A DNA stretch of 64,000 bases, taken from the NCBI GenBank assembly GCA_947486475.1, contig CANKTR010000001.1:1-64000 (forward strand), given 5' to 3'. The translations under genes and the position numbers were made by a program. Origin of the DNA: Microbacteriaceae bacterium. Its GTDB lineage: Bacteria > Actinomycetota > Actinomycetes > Actinomycetales > Microbacteriaceae. A model generated the notes under the pieces. It was given only the letters and a program-made list of their open reading frames with translations, made no database searches and was not told the DNA's origin. Shown piece after piece: positions 12,678 to 20,094 of the stretch. The stretch's first letter is position 1. Each line of letters opens with the position of its first letter.

Positions 12678-13346
12678 ATGTCCGATCTGATTGACACGAC
12701 CGAGATGTATCTCAAGGTCGTCTTCGAGTTGGAAGAACAGCGCCAACCCGCTCTGCGGGCGCGACTTGCCGAGCGCCTCGACCAAGCGATGCCGTCGGTG
12801 TCCCAAACTGTGGCCCGATTGGAACGGGATGGGCTGTTGCGGCTCGGCGACGAGAGAATCGTCGAACTCACGGACGCGGGACGTCGCGTCGCAATCGCGG
12901 TGATGCGAAAGCATCGTGTGGCCGAACGCTTCCTCTTTGACGTCCTCGGGCTCGACTGGGCCGATTGCCATGAAGAGGCGTGCCGCTGGGAACATGTTCT
13001 CGGTGACGCTGCGGAAGAAAAACTGGCAGCCCTTCTGACGAACCTGGAAGTCGACCCCTACGGGAACCCCATCCCTGGGCTTGAGCAACTCGGTCGACAA
13101 TCGAGCACGTTCGTCCCCGGGCATCCCATCACGGACGTCGCCGCGGGAACGACCGGAACCGTCGTATCGCTGGGCGAGGGGATTCAGGCCGATGAAGGTC
13201 TCTTGCGCGATTTCCACCGCGCGGGGATTCTTCCTGGTTCTGTTGTCACCGTCACGTCGGTCGACTCAACCTTCACCGTGGCGGGACCCGCCGGGTCGAT
13301 TGCGCTTGATTCGCACCTCGCGGCGCAGCTGTTTGTTTACGCCTAA
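12678..13346 (+). CDS. dtxR: DtxR/IdeR-type iron-dependent transcriptional repressor
   Basis: 222 residues. An N-terminal winged helix-turn-helix (ARLAERLDQAMPSVSQTVARLE) is followed by a metal-dependent dimerisation domain and a C-terminal SH3-like domain. All key ligands of DtxR align at the same numbers: Met10, His79, Glu83, His98, Cys102, Glu105 and His106 (motif ACRWEHV). Cys102 favours iron sensing over the manganese sensor MntR. An AAGGAGGG ribosome site precedes ATG 12678. A matching iron box occurs at 62709-62727 upstream of an iron transporter. Confidence 0.92.
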   Translation: MSDLIDTTEMYLKVVFELEEQRQPALRARLAERLDQAMPSVSQTVARLERDGLLRLGDERIVELTDAGRRVAIAVMRKHRVAERFLFDVLGLDWADCHEEACRWEHVLGDAAEEKLAALLTNLEVDPYGNPIPGLEQLGRQSSTFVPGHPITDVAAGTTGTVVSLGEGIQADEGLLRDFHRAGILPGSVVTVTSVDSTFTVAGPAGSIALDSHLAAQLFVYA

Positions 13347-14623
13347 ACCAAAACAAAGAGGAAATACGGAACCGTCGCGACAAGACTGAATACCGTTACG
13401 GGAATTCCGACCTTGGCAAAGCCCCACATGGAGATTTTGACACCCTCGCGATGTGCGATGGCAACGCCTACGATGTTGGCGCTCGCGCCGACGATGGTGA
13501 GGTTCCCGCCGAAATCAGCGCCGGTTGCAAGCGCCCACCACAGCACTGAAGGCTCAGCGAGCTGCAGTGCGGAGTTCATATCGGCGATGACGGGCACCAT
13601 GCTCGTGACATAGGGGATGTTGTCCACAATTCCCGACACGAGTCCCGAGAAGCCCAGCAGTATCAGGCTGATAGTCGGGACATCCGTCCCAACGACCCCA
13701 ATCAACCACGTGGACAATAGGCGAAGCGCCCCCACGGAGACGAGGGCGCCGACGAGAATAAACAGACCAGCAAAGAACGCCAACGTTTTCCATTCCACTG
13801 ACGCAGCGACGTTGGAAAGTGGTGCACGAGAAATGATGGCCGCGAGCACACCCGCAGTCAACGCAACATAAGCGGGAGGCAAACCGGCGAGGGATCCCGC
13901 AATGTACGACCCCACCACCACCGCCAAAAGTAGCAATCCGGCGACGAGTGTGGGTTTGTTGCGCAACATAGTTGATTCATCGAGATCTACAGCGCGCTGA
14001 CGATCGATTCTCCGGTTGGGAAGAGCGTGGCGGTATGCGACCACAAAGTACAGCGCAGTCACGACGAGACCGATGAGCGCGATGGGTCCCATCACGACCA
14101 AGAACGGGATGAATTCGATTCCGATACGACTTCCAATAATCAAATTGGGCGGGTCGCCGATGAGTGTTGCGGTGCCACCGACGTTACTGCCGATAATGGT
14201 GGCGAGCACAAACGGAACAGGAGATACGGCAAGTGTCCGCGCGAGGCTGATCGCGACGGGGGCAATCAACATCACGATGGTGAGGTTTGGCAACAGGGTG
14301 CTGAACAGTGCCGAAATACCAAGAATCAACAACAGCGTGACGCGAGGGTTACCACGCGCGATGTCGGCGGAAAGTGCGGCTAGGTACTCGAACAGTCCCG
14401 TTGTCTGTAGAGCACCGACGAGGAGCATCATGCCGAAAAGCAAGAGGATGACATTCCAGTCGATCCCCATGTGGTGGTCCGTCAACGCGGTGACCGGGTC
14501 GACCGCTCCGATTACCAACACCGCGATAGCTCCGACAGAAGTCACGAGAAAGTGCGGAACTTTATCGCTAGCGATCAAGATGTAGGCGATGGCGAAAATC
14601 GCAACGGTGATCGTCATCAGCAT
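13343..14623 (-). CDS. ArsB/NhaD-type ion transporter (SLC13/IT superfamily)
   Basis: 426 residues with about ten to twelve hydrophobic helices. Motifs include PNLTIVMLIAPVAISLA and GGTATLIGDPPNLIIGS, the conserved substrate-site loop of ArsB/NhaD proteins, echoed near the C terminus by GADFGGNLTIVGASANIVG. Members carry arsenite, sodium/proton or dicarboxylates. No arsenic genes are near, so the substrate is open. GGGGGA lies seven bases before ATG 14623. The 3' end overlaps dtxR by four bases in a convergent arrangement. Confidence 0.85.
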   Translation of the reverse strand: MLMTITVAIFAIAYILIASDKVPHFLVTSVGAIAVLVIGAVDPVTALTDHHMGIDWNVILLLFGMMLLVGALQTTGLFEYLAALSADIARGNPRVTLLLILGISALFSTLLPNLTIVMLIAPVAISLARTLAVSPVPFVLATIIGSNVGGTATLIGDPPNLIIGSRIGIEFIPFLVVMGPIALIGLVVTALYFVVAYRHALPNRRIDRQRAVDLDESTMLRNKPTLVAGLLLLAVVVGSYIAGSLAGLPPAYVALTAGVLAAIISRAPLSNVAASVEWKTLAFFAGLFILVGALVSVGALRLLSTWLIGVVGTDVPTISLILLGFSGLVSGIVDNIPYVTSMVPVIADMNSALQLAEPSVLWWALATGADFGGNLTIVGASANIVGVAIAHREGVKISMWGFAKVGIPVTVFSLVATVPYFLFVLV

Positions 14624-14681
14624 GGTCTAGTCCCCCGGGTAGTTGTTGACAAAAGAATATCGGGTGGTTCATTCGGTTCGT

Positions 14682-14720
14682 GAAAAGCAGTCGGCGCCGC
14701 GGTAATCCGCGACGCCGACT
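14682..14720 (-). terminator. Rho-independent terminator of the CASTOR-like gene
   Basis: AGTCGGCG (14689-14696) pairs with CGCCGACT (14713-14720), with an inner CGCGG/CCGCG extension. Read on the minus strand the stem is followed by GCTTTTC. Confidence 0.7.
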
Positions 14721-14733
14721 GGTCTAGGGAGGG

Positions 14734-16677
14734 TTAGACGCCGCCGATGACAATCAGCGTGTCACCCGCTTCCGGCGAGAACTCTTCGCTCTTGGCGGGG
14801 TTGAGTATGACTCCTTGAGCCGCACTGGTTCGCGACTCCGCGGCGATGCGATACCCGATCACGGACTCGCCTTTGGCGACACCCGCCGCGACCAATTGCG
14901 AGAACGCCACGCGTTTCTTCAACGGTGCGTAGTTTTCGATGGCTCGCATGTTGATGGATGCTCCACCCGCGTCGAAAAGGTCGGTGAACACCGGCGACAG
15001 GGCGGGGTTTTCCGCGATTTGCGCGACCAGCAGTGCAGCCAGGTTGTCACTGATGACAAGGTCATCGACAGCGGCCACGCGCGCGAGTTCAGCTTTGCGT
15101 GAGTCAAGGATTTCCGCAATCATGCGGGTTGGGTGAACTTTGTTGGTCGAGTCCTCGAACAGCGCGTTCATCTGCAGCATCGTGAGCATCGTCTGCGAAT
15201 CCGCTTCGGATTCACTGATGGCTTTCCGATATCCAAGAACGATGACCTCGTCGTAGCGTTTGGCGCTGGCAGCCTTCAACAATTCGGCCATATCGCCCGT
15301 CGTCGCCGAGTAGCTCACGACCACGCCACCGAATTTGAGGGCAGCGAGTTCCGCAGGATTCACGTACTTGGGAGTCGCGACGATTTGCACGGTAGATCCC
15401 TTGGGAAGGAATTGAGCGAGTTCCGTGAGCACGGATCGTCCCATCGACGACCATCCGATGACGAGGATGTGCTCGGCGGTCTTGGGCTTAGCCGCCCGCT
15501 TGGCGACAACTGGCGCCTTTGAGTTGTCGACCCCGGTGTAGGTCACTCGGTCGTCGTCTTTGGCGATTGCAATCAGTTTCGACCCCGCCGCGATTTTTGT
15601 CGACGGTTTTGGGTTGAGATGGGAAACACCCTTTGCGTCGAGGATGCCGATGACGGACGCCTCGTTGAAGCCGAGAAGAGCATCGCCGTAGGTTTTGCCG
15701 TCGAGCGCGGGAATAGCGGAGAAGTAGATTTCATCGCCGTCGAAGTCGAGCAGATCGAGAATGACGGTGGAAAGACCGGGCTGACGACACGCCTGCGCTG
15801 TGACCCGGGCGATGACATCGTGCGATCGAACCGTTTGAACCTGTCCATTTGTGGCTGCGGTTAACGCCTGTGCGGTCTCGGCGTCATCGACTTCCGCGAC
15901 AATCGAGATTTTCGGGTTGTTGATGGCCGCCTTGACCGCGAGCACCGTCGACACCACGGTCGCGTCACCCGAGTCGTCGGCGTCGAGGATGATAACCGAC
16001 TTGGCGGCCCCGAGGTTTGCCCGAGTCAGGTCGCTGGGGTTTGTTGGGTCCCCTTTACGGGTGACAATCTTGAGTTTGCCAATGTTCCCGATGCGCGACC
16101 GGAGCTCGTCCTCCATCGCAACGCGGTCGTTGTTGGCGAAAATCACGACGGATGCTCCGCGAATGTTCGAGTTCGCAATCGCCAGTTCGCTGATGATGGG
16201 GAAAATGCGGTTTGACCAGCCGAGGATGAGTGTGTGGTTCTTGTTGATGACCGCGCTCTTGCCGGCTTTAAGGTTCTCGACCACACCGTTAATCGCTGTC
16301 GCAGCGAAACCGATAACAATCGCGTTCACTCCGGTTCCGGCAATCCATGCCAGCAGGCTCGTGAGGCGATCCGCCCATGTCGCGGTGGGGACGTCTCCGA
16401 GAATACCGAACATCCGCGCGAGGAGGTTGTTAGCGAAATCGGCGGGATCGGACTCGTTCGCCAGTGGCGTTCCGTAGACCCACAGGCTGAACGCGGTCGT
16501 AATCGCCGAGAGGATGGTGAGCAAGATGAATGCGTACAGCACGAAATAGCCCGCTTTCGACAACGAGTTGTCGAAGTAGTACCGCAGTCGAGCGCCAGCA
16601 CCCACCGAGGTTGAGGTGGGTGCTTCGTTTTCGCCTTGAGCGCCTTGGCCGTAGGACGTGCGTGTGTTATCTGTCAT
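14734..16677 (-). CDS. CASTOR/POLLUX-like ion channel with RCK (TrkA-N-like) domains
   Basis: 647 residues. A disordered N terminus (about 30 residues) is followed by membrane helices (GYFVLYAFILLTILSAITTAFSL, then LLAWIAGTGVNAIVIGFAATAI) and two tandem nucleotide-binding-like RCK domains beginning NHTLILGWSNRIFPIISEL and HILVIGWSSMGRSVLTELA. The signature GWS in both domains and the segment between the last helix and the first RCK are typical of the CASTOR/POLLUX/SYM8 family, known from plants and also found in actinobacteria. It probably conducts calcium or potassium. The start fits a leaderless transcript. Confidence 0.82.
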   Translation of the reverse strand: MTDNTRTSYGQGAQGENEAPTSTSVGAGARLRYYFDNSLSKAGYFVLYAFILLTILSAITTAFSLWVYGTPLANESDPADFANNLLARMFGILGDVPTATWADRLTSLLAWIAGTGVNAIVIGFAATAINGVVENLKAGKSAVINKNHTLILGWSNRIFPIISELAIANSNIRGASVVIFANNDRVAMEDELRSRIGNIGKLKIVTRKGDPTNPSDLTRANLGAAKSVIILDADDSGDATVVSTVLAVKAAINNPKISIVAEVDDAETAQALTAATNGQVQTVRSHDVIARVTAQACRQPGLSTVILDLLDFDGDEIYFSAIPALDGKTYGDALLGFNEASVIGILDAKGVSHLNPKPSTKIAAGSKLIAIAKDDDRVTYTGVDNSKAPVVAKRAAKPKTAEHILVIGWSSMGRSVLTELAQFLPKGSTVQIVATPKYVNPAELAALKFGGVVVSYSATTGDMAELLKAASAKRYDEVIVLGYRKAISESEADSQTMLTMLQMNALFEDSTNKVHPTRMIAEILDSRKAELARVAAVDDLVISDNLAALLVAQIAENPALSPVFTDLFDAGGASINMRAIENYAPLKKRVAFSQLVAAGVAKGESVIGYRIAAESRTSAAQGVILNPAKSEEFSPEAGDTLIVIGGV

Positions 16678-16683
16678 AGGGAA

Positions 16684-16689
16684 ATCTTA
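16684..16689 (-). promoter_or_regulatory. -10 of a leaderless promoter (CASTOR-like channel)
   Basis: Minus-strand TAAGAT lies exactly six bases before ATG 16677. Confidence 0.5.
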
Positions 16690-16738
16690 GGGAATAACGG
16701 TGGTTAGACCAACAAAATTCCGATTGTCGCGCGGTGGC

Positions 16739-17491
16739 TTATGTCGCAACGGTGAGCGTCGGCCACTCGGAATGGAGCAACGGGCGCGTTGCATCGCGAA
16801 GGCTGGTTCGCTGGTTCCCGGCCTCGTCGAAGTTGTCCGGCTGCAGCCACTGTTCGTGGGCCGCTCGGACAGCCGGCCAATCCCCGTCCGTGAAAGCGAA
16901 CCACGCGGTGTCGCGATTGTGTCCTTTGACAATGACCGCGTTGCGAAAAACGCCTTCAAAACTGAACCCGAGTCGCTCAGCAGCGGCGATCGAGGGGGCG
17001 TTGAGCGCGTTGCACTTCCATTCGTATCGGCGAAATCCACGATCGAAGGCATATCGCGCCATGAGGTACATCGCTTCGGTGGCGAGGGTGCTGCGTCGTA
17101 GCGCGGACGAAAAAGTCAGCCAACCCACCTCGATCGTGCGGTTCAGTGTGTCGATGCGCAGGTAGGCGGCGACTCCGACGGCGCGACCCGTCTCGACGTC
17201 GATGATGGCGTAATACAGCGGGTCGCTTGATTGCTCGACCCCTGCGATCCATGCGGTGAGTTCGCGCTCGGTTGCAAACGGGCCTTGCGGCATGTAGGTC
17301 CACAGTGTCGGGTGCGGTTCCGTGGTTAGCGCAACAAACAGGTCGTGCGCGTGGTCGTCCGCGCTCAGCCGCTCGACTCGAACGCGGTTGCCGATGATTG
17401 CCGACCCGTCCGGCCGCTCGGCGGGTTCGAGTGAGGGAACCGGGAGCCCCACGGGGTTTCCGTTGGCTTCGGGCATGGAGTCGAGGTGCAT
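16739..17491 (-). CDS. GNAT family N-acetyltransferase
   Basis: 250 residues from ATG 17491. It matches the RimJ/RimL-like acetyltransferase fold: GPFATERELTAWIAGVEQSSDP, then AVGVAAYLRID, then IEVGWLTFSSALRRSTLATEA containing the acetyl-CoA loop, then ECNALN-like WKCNALNAPSIAAAERLGFSFEG. The acceptor cannot be told from sequence. An open frame reaches 17575, but ATG 17491 follows a -10 hexamer by six bases. Confidence 0.82.
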   Translation of the reverse strand: MHLDSMPEANGNPVGLPVPSLEPAERPDGSAIIGNRVRVERLSADDHAHDLFVALTTEPHPTLWTYMPQGPFATERELTAWIAGVEQSSDPLYYAIIDVETGRAVGVAAYLRIDTLNRTIEVGWLTFSSALRRSTLATEAMYLMARYAFDRGFRRYEWKCNALNAPSIAAAERLGFSFEGVFRNAVIVKGHNRDTAWFAFTDGDWPAVRAAHEQWLQPDNFDEAGNQRTSLRDATRPLLHSEWPTLTVAT

Positions 17492-17497
17492 GTCCCC

Positions 17498-17503
17498 ATC
17501 GTA
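17498..17503 (-). promoter_or_regulatory. -10 of a leaderless promoter (GNAT)
   Basis: Minus-strand TACGAT lies exactly six bases before ATG 17491. Confidence 0.5.
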
Positions 17504-17635
17504 CGTCCGGCCATCCTCTTTCGGCTTTCTCGCAACGCAGTGAACGTGCCCGGTCTTTCGACCGGACCCAATCACCGTTCGCGAAAATTGTTATGAGGAC
17601 TCGGAGAAAAGATTGTTCGCCCCCGAATGATTGGA

Positions 17636-17641
17636 TAAGGT
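17636..17641 (+). promoter_or_regulatory. -10 of a probable leaderless promoter (acetoacetate decarboxylase family gene)
   Basis: TAAGGT lies seven bases before ATG 17649. Confidence 0.4.
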
Positions 17642-17648
17642 ATCAGGC

Positions 17649-18461
17649 ATGACCGATTTACACGGATTTCTGCCCCCGTTGACACCCACCGGGAAGAGCG
17701 CGCTCGTTCCCGAGATGCCCTGGTTTTACTCGGGAACTCTCTTGACCGTCGAATACCTCACCGACCCCGCCAACGTTCGCGCGATTCTTCCTCCCGAACT
17801 TGAACTCGCTGACGAGAACCCCGGCGCCGTGGCGATGATTTGGGCCGACTGGCAGTCGTGCAGCACGGGCGGTGCCGAACTGCTTGACCCTGTGCGCTCG
17901 CAATATCTCGAGGCTTTTGTCGTCGTGCGATGCAAATACGAGGGTGTCACGTACAGCCGTTGTGTCGCCATCTGGGTAACGAAAGACTTTGCGATCGGTC
18001 GCGGCTGGTTCCAGGGCTACCCCAAAAAGCTCGGCAACATCGCGGTCACGCGTGTGTTCAACTTTGGCAAGGCGACTCCCAAACTCGAAGCGGGCGCCAA
18101 GCTCGGTGCGAGCGTCGCGGCCTATGACCACCGCCTCGCGTCCGCTGTTGTCACACTGCGTGAAAAGAGCGACACGAACGGTTTTGTCAACGGCCACAAG
18201 ATGCTCCACAGCCGCTGGGTTCCGTCGATCAGACCCGGTCTCGGAAACTCGCTCGACCAACTCGTTTCACTCGGGGGAGTCGACGCCGAACTGGGTGAAC
18301 CGTGGATGGGCGACGCCGAACTCGAACTGCACGACTCGCAGTGGGATGAACTGAAGTCCATCCTCCCCGTCGAAAAGGTGCTCGGTGGCTACTACCGCGA
18401 ATTGGGTGTGACGTTCAACGGCGGCGAACTCATCGCCGATCGTTCAACACCAACCGTCTAA
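17649..18461 (+). CDS. Acetoacetate decarboxylase family protein
   Basis: 270 residues from ATG 17649. The segment GWFQGYPKKLGNIAVTR carries the paired lysines that form the Schiff base in acetoacetate decarboxylases. N-terminal YSGTLLTVEYLTDPANVRAILPPELE is also typical. Many actinobacterial members are not true acetoacetate decarboxylases, acting instead on other keto acids, so the substrate is open. A longer frame from 17631 adds six residues and lacks a ribosome site. The stop codon opens a 19-base element repeated at 34825. Confidence 0.8.
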   Translation: MTDLHGFLPPLTPTGKSALVPEMPWFYSGTLLTVEYLTDPANVRAILPPELELADENPGAVAMIWADWQSCSTGGAELLDPVRSQYLEAFVVVRCKYEGVTYSRCVAIWVTKDFAIGRGWFQGYPKKLGNIAVTRVFNFGKATPKLEAGAKLGASVAAYDHRLASAVVTLREKSDTNGFVNGHKMLHSRWVPSIRPGLGNSLDQLVSLGGVDAELGEPWMGDAELELHDSQWDELKSILPVEKVLGGYYRELGVTFNGGELIADRSTPTV

Positions 18462-18477
18462 CTACGGATTAGACGGT
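18459..18477 (+). repeat. Short dispersed repeat at a stop codon, copy 1
   Basis: TAACTACGGATTAGACGGT, beginning exactly at the stop codon of the upstream gene. It is 18/19 identical to 34825-34843, also at a stop codon. Together with the preceding ACCGTC it forms an inverted repeat, ACCGTCTAA facing TTAGACGGT, with a seven-base loop. Confidence 0.55.
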
Positions 18478-18504
18478 CCAGGGTTCGAATCCCTCCAATT
18501 TTGC
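18478..18504 (+). other. tRNA 3'-end-like fragment
   Basis: CAGGGTTCGAATCCCTC is a T-arm-like sequence with the GGTTCGAATCC motif, followed by CAATTTTGCC, which resembles an acceptor strand and a CC end. No matching 5' acceptor (AAAATTG) or D-arm lies in the preceding 80 bases, so this is not a working tRNA. It could be the remnant of a tRNA attachment site. Confidence 0.45.
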
Positions 18505-18583
18505 CCTCAACCGGAGTAGGGTCAGCGATATTCACGTTTTACGTACCTGGGTTTGATTGAGCAACTATTTGGATAGGGGCGAA

Positions 18584-18844
18584 ATGACCGACAAACCAGC
18601 ACGAAGCCGCAAAAAAACCGCTGTAGTTCTCCTGTGCGTAGCAATAATTGTTGCAGTGTCGCCGATGATCGTTGCAATGATTGCAGTCCGCATATCTCCA
18701 GAGTGCACTGTCGAGCCGAACTGTGCTGCGGGTGCCCTGGCCTACTTCATTCTGCTGACCGTGCCGATTGGTGCTGTTGTTTTCATTACCGGCCTAGTCA
18801 TGTTGCTCACCGCGAAGCGACCACAAAACCCCGACACCAAGTGA
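18584..18844 (+). CDS. Small membrane protein of unknown function
   Basis: 86 residues from ATG 18584, chosen because AGGGG lies five bases upstream; the frame is open for nine more codons. A basic N terminus (ARSRKKT) is followed by two membrane helices, about residues 11-34 and 48-75, with two cysteines (ECTVEPNC) in the loop between them. The base composition is poorer in GC than the neighbours. I do not recognise the family. Confidence 0.6.
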   Translation: MTDKPARSRKKTAVVLLCVAIIVAVSPMIVAMIAVRISPECTVEPNCAAGALAYFILLTVPIGAVVFITGLVMLLTAKRPQNPDTK

Positions 18845-18984
18845 CTCCGTCAAGTTCACATCTCAACAACGAGAAAATCCATTCCCAAAAAATTGGCGTG
18901 GAAGACGTATTGTTGCGAGCATTGATCTGACTAAGGACCAGGCGTTTGGGGTTCGATAAGTAAGGCCTTCACCGTCAAAGAGAA

Positions 18985-19203
18985 ATGGACACGCTGATGA
19001 ATGACCAACACGGGACGCCGGACACTCACGAAGCGAACTGTGCTTTTCACACGGGGAACGATCCGATGTGCGTGTGCGACCACAACCCGGGCGCACAGTG
19101 CCATTGCCCTCCTTTTGAGTGCAAGTGTGATCAGAAACACCATTTGGTCGCCGAAAAGCAGGTCGGGCACCACTGCTGCGCCAACGACTTGCCGCACGAT
19201 TAG
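18985..19203 (+). CDS. Small Cys/His-rich protein, possible metal binder
   Basis: Up to 72 residues with nine cysteines and eleven histidines, arranged as CVCDHNPGAQCHCPPFECKC and later HHCCANDLPHD. Such density suggests binding of zinc, copper or iron, in the manner of a metallothionein. The start is uncertain: ATG 18985 or 18997, with AAAGAGA just upstream of the first. The opposite strand is also open here but yields an arginine- and valine-rich product with no recognisable feature. The family was not recognised. Confidence 0.5.
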   Translation: MDTLMNDQHGTPDTHEANCAFHTGNDPMCVCDHNPGAQCHCPPFECKCDQKHHLVAEKQVGHHCCANDLPHD

Positions 19204-19283
19204 CATCGCGACCGCATCGCTCACGGTGATCGTGTCGGTGGTGAACCGGTCGGTTCGCGCTCGTGAAGTCTGCTAACAACCAA

Positions 19284-19979
19284 TCAGACGGTTGGGGCCG
19301 CGGCGCGAACGAACCGCTCGAATATCTCGAGCTGACCCCGCTCGGTGTCAAAGTTGTCCTCCGGATGCCACTGCACACCAAACGCCCAGCCCGCCGATTC
19401 GATTTTCACGGCTTCGACGTGCCCTTCGGCGGCACGCGCGATGACGGTGAGCCCGTCTGCCACCGAGTCAATCGCTTGGTGGTGATAGCACGACGCGGTG
19501 ACGGTCGCATTACTGAGTCCCAACTCGTCGGCGTGTGAGTCAACGGTCACCGACGCGACGTGGTGCAGATGGGGGTCACTCATGTGCTGAACGAGTGTGC
19601 CGCCCAACGCCACGTTCGTTATCTGCATCCCACGGCAGATCGCGAGCATCGGCATTCCCGTGCTCAGAACATGCCGAATCAAACTAATGTCGACGCTGTC
19701 CTGCATCGGGTCCACTCCGTAGAGTTCGTCGGTCGCGGGTTTTTGCCCGTAATTTCGCGGATCGATGTCAGCGCCGCCCGGCATCAATACGCCGTCGATT
19801 CCTTCCAGGCGTTCGGCCCAGTCGCTGCTCTCAACGGCAAGGAACGTCAGGGGCTCGCCGCCGGCAGCCCACACGGCCTCGGCAAGACGACGAGCGGTGA
19901 CTATAGCCTCGTAGCGGGTGGCCGACGTCGATTCGGCGAAGCGCGCGACGATAGCGATGCGTGGGCGGTGTCCGGCCAT
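19284..19979 (-). CDS. Class I glutamine amidotransferase-like gamma-glutamyl hydrolase (PuuD-like)
   Basis: 231 residues. Peptidase C26 family: the nucleophile is in MLAICRGMQITNVALGGTLVQ, the GVLMPGGADIDPRNYG motif lies upstream, and the catalytic His-Glu is in FGVQWHPEDN. In E. coli PuuD this fold cleaves gamma-glutamyl-GABA to glutamate and GABA. GGAGA lies six bases before the ATG. The gene diverges from the catabolic operon at 20095, and further GATases and GS-like ligases lie downstream, supporting a role with gamma-glutamylated amines. Confidence 0.85.
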   Translation of the reverse strand: MAGHRPRIAIVARFAESTSATRYEAIVTARRLAEAVWAAGGEPLTFLAVESSDWAERLEGIDGVLMPGGADIDPRNYGQKPATDELYGVDPMQDSVDISLIRHVLSTGMPMLAICRGMQITNVALGGTLVQHMSDPHLHHVASVTVDSHADELGLSNATVTASCYHHQAIDSVADGLTVIARAAEGHVEAVKIESAGWAFGVQWHPEDNFDTERGQLEIFERFVRAAAPTV

Positions 19980-20016
19980 AGTGGCTCTCCTGAATCCTGA
20001 TACAAAGGGCTAGCGC

Positions 20017-20045
20017 TTGACAACAAGTATGGCGTACGATAAATC
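20017..20045 (+). promoter_or_regulatory. Promoter of the hpaE operon
   Basis: TTGACA (20017-20022) and TAAATC (20040-20045) are separated by 17 bases. The -10 is overlapped by the MarR-type operator. Confidence 0.6.
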
Positions 20046-20063
20046 ATTAGTATCCTAATGATT
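20042..20063. promoter_or_regulatory. MarR-type operator, site 1 (hpaE)
   Basis: Perfect inverted repeat: AATCATTAG, four bases, CTAATGATT. It overlaps the -10 and the transcription start expected for the hpaE operon. It is the most symmetric of six related sites in the window. Confidence 0.75.
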
Positions 20064-20094
20064 TTCTGTTCCATGCCCCGAAGGAGTGGTGTTC

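Noticed and set aside
12597..13217. N-terminal extension of the FN3 protein
   Set aside because: It runs antisense through dtxR, has no recognisable domain, and ATG 12596 begins a clear signal peptide.
18478..18504. Complete tRNA gene
   Set aside because: Only the T-arm and 3' end can be seen; no acceptor partner or D-arm exists upstream.
18931..19224. Minus-strand open frame opposite the Cys/His-rich gene
   Set aside because: No ribosome site or family features were seen, and the plus strand shows a non-random Cys/His pattern.
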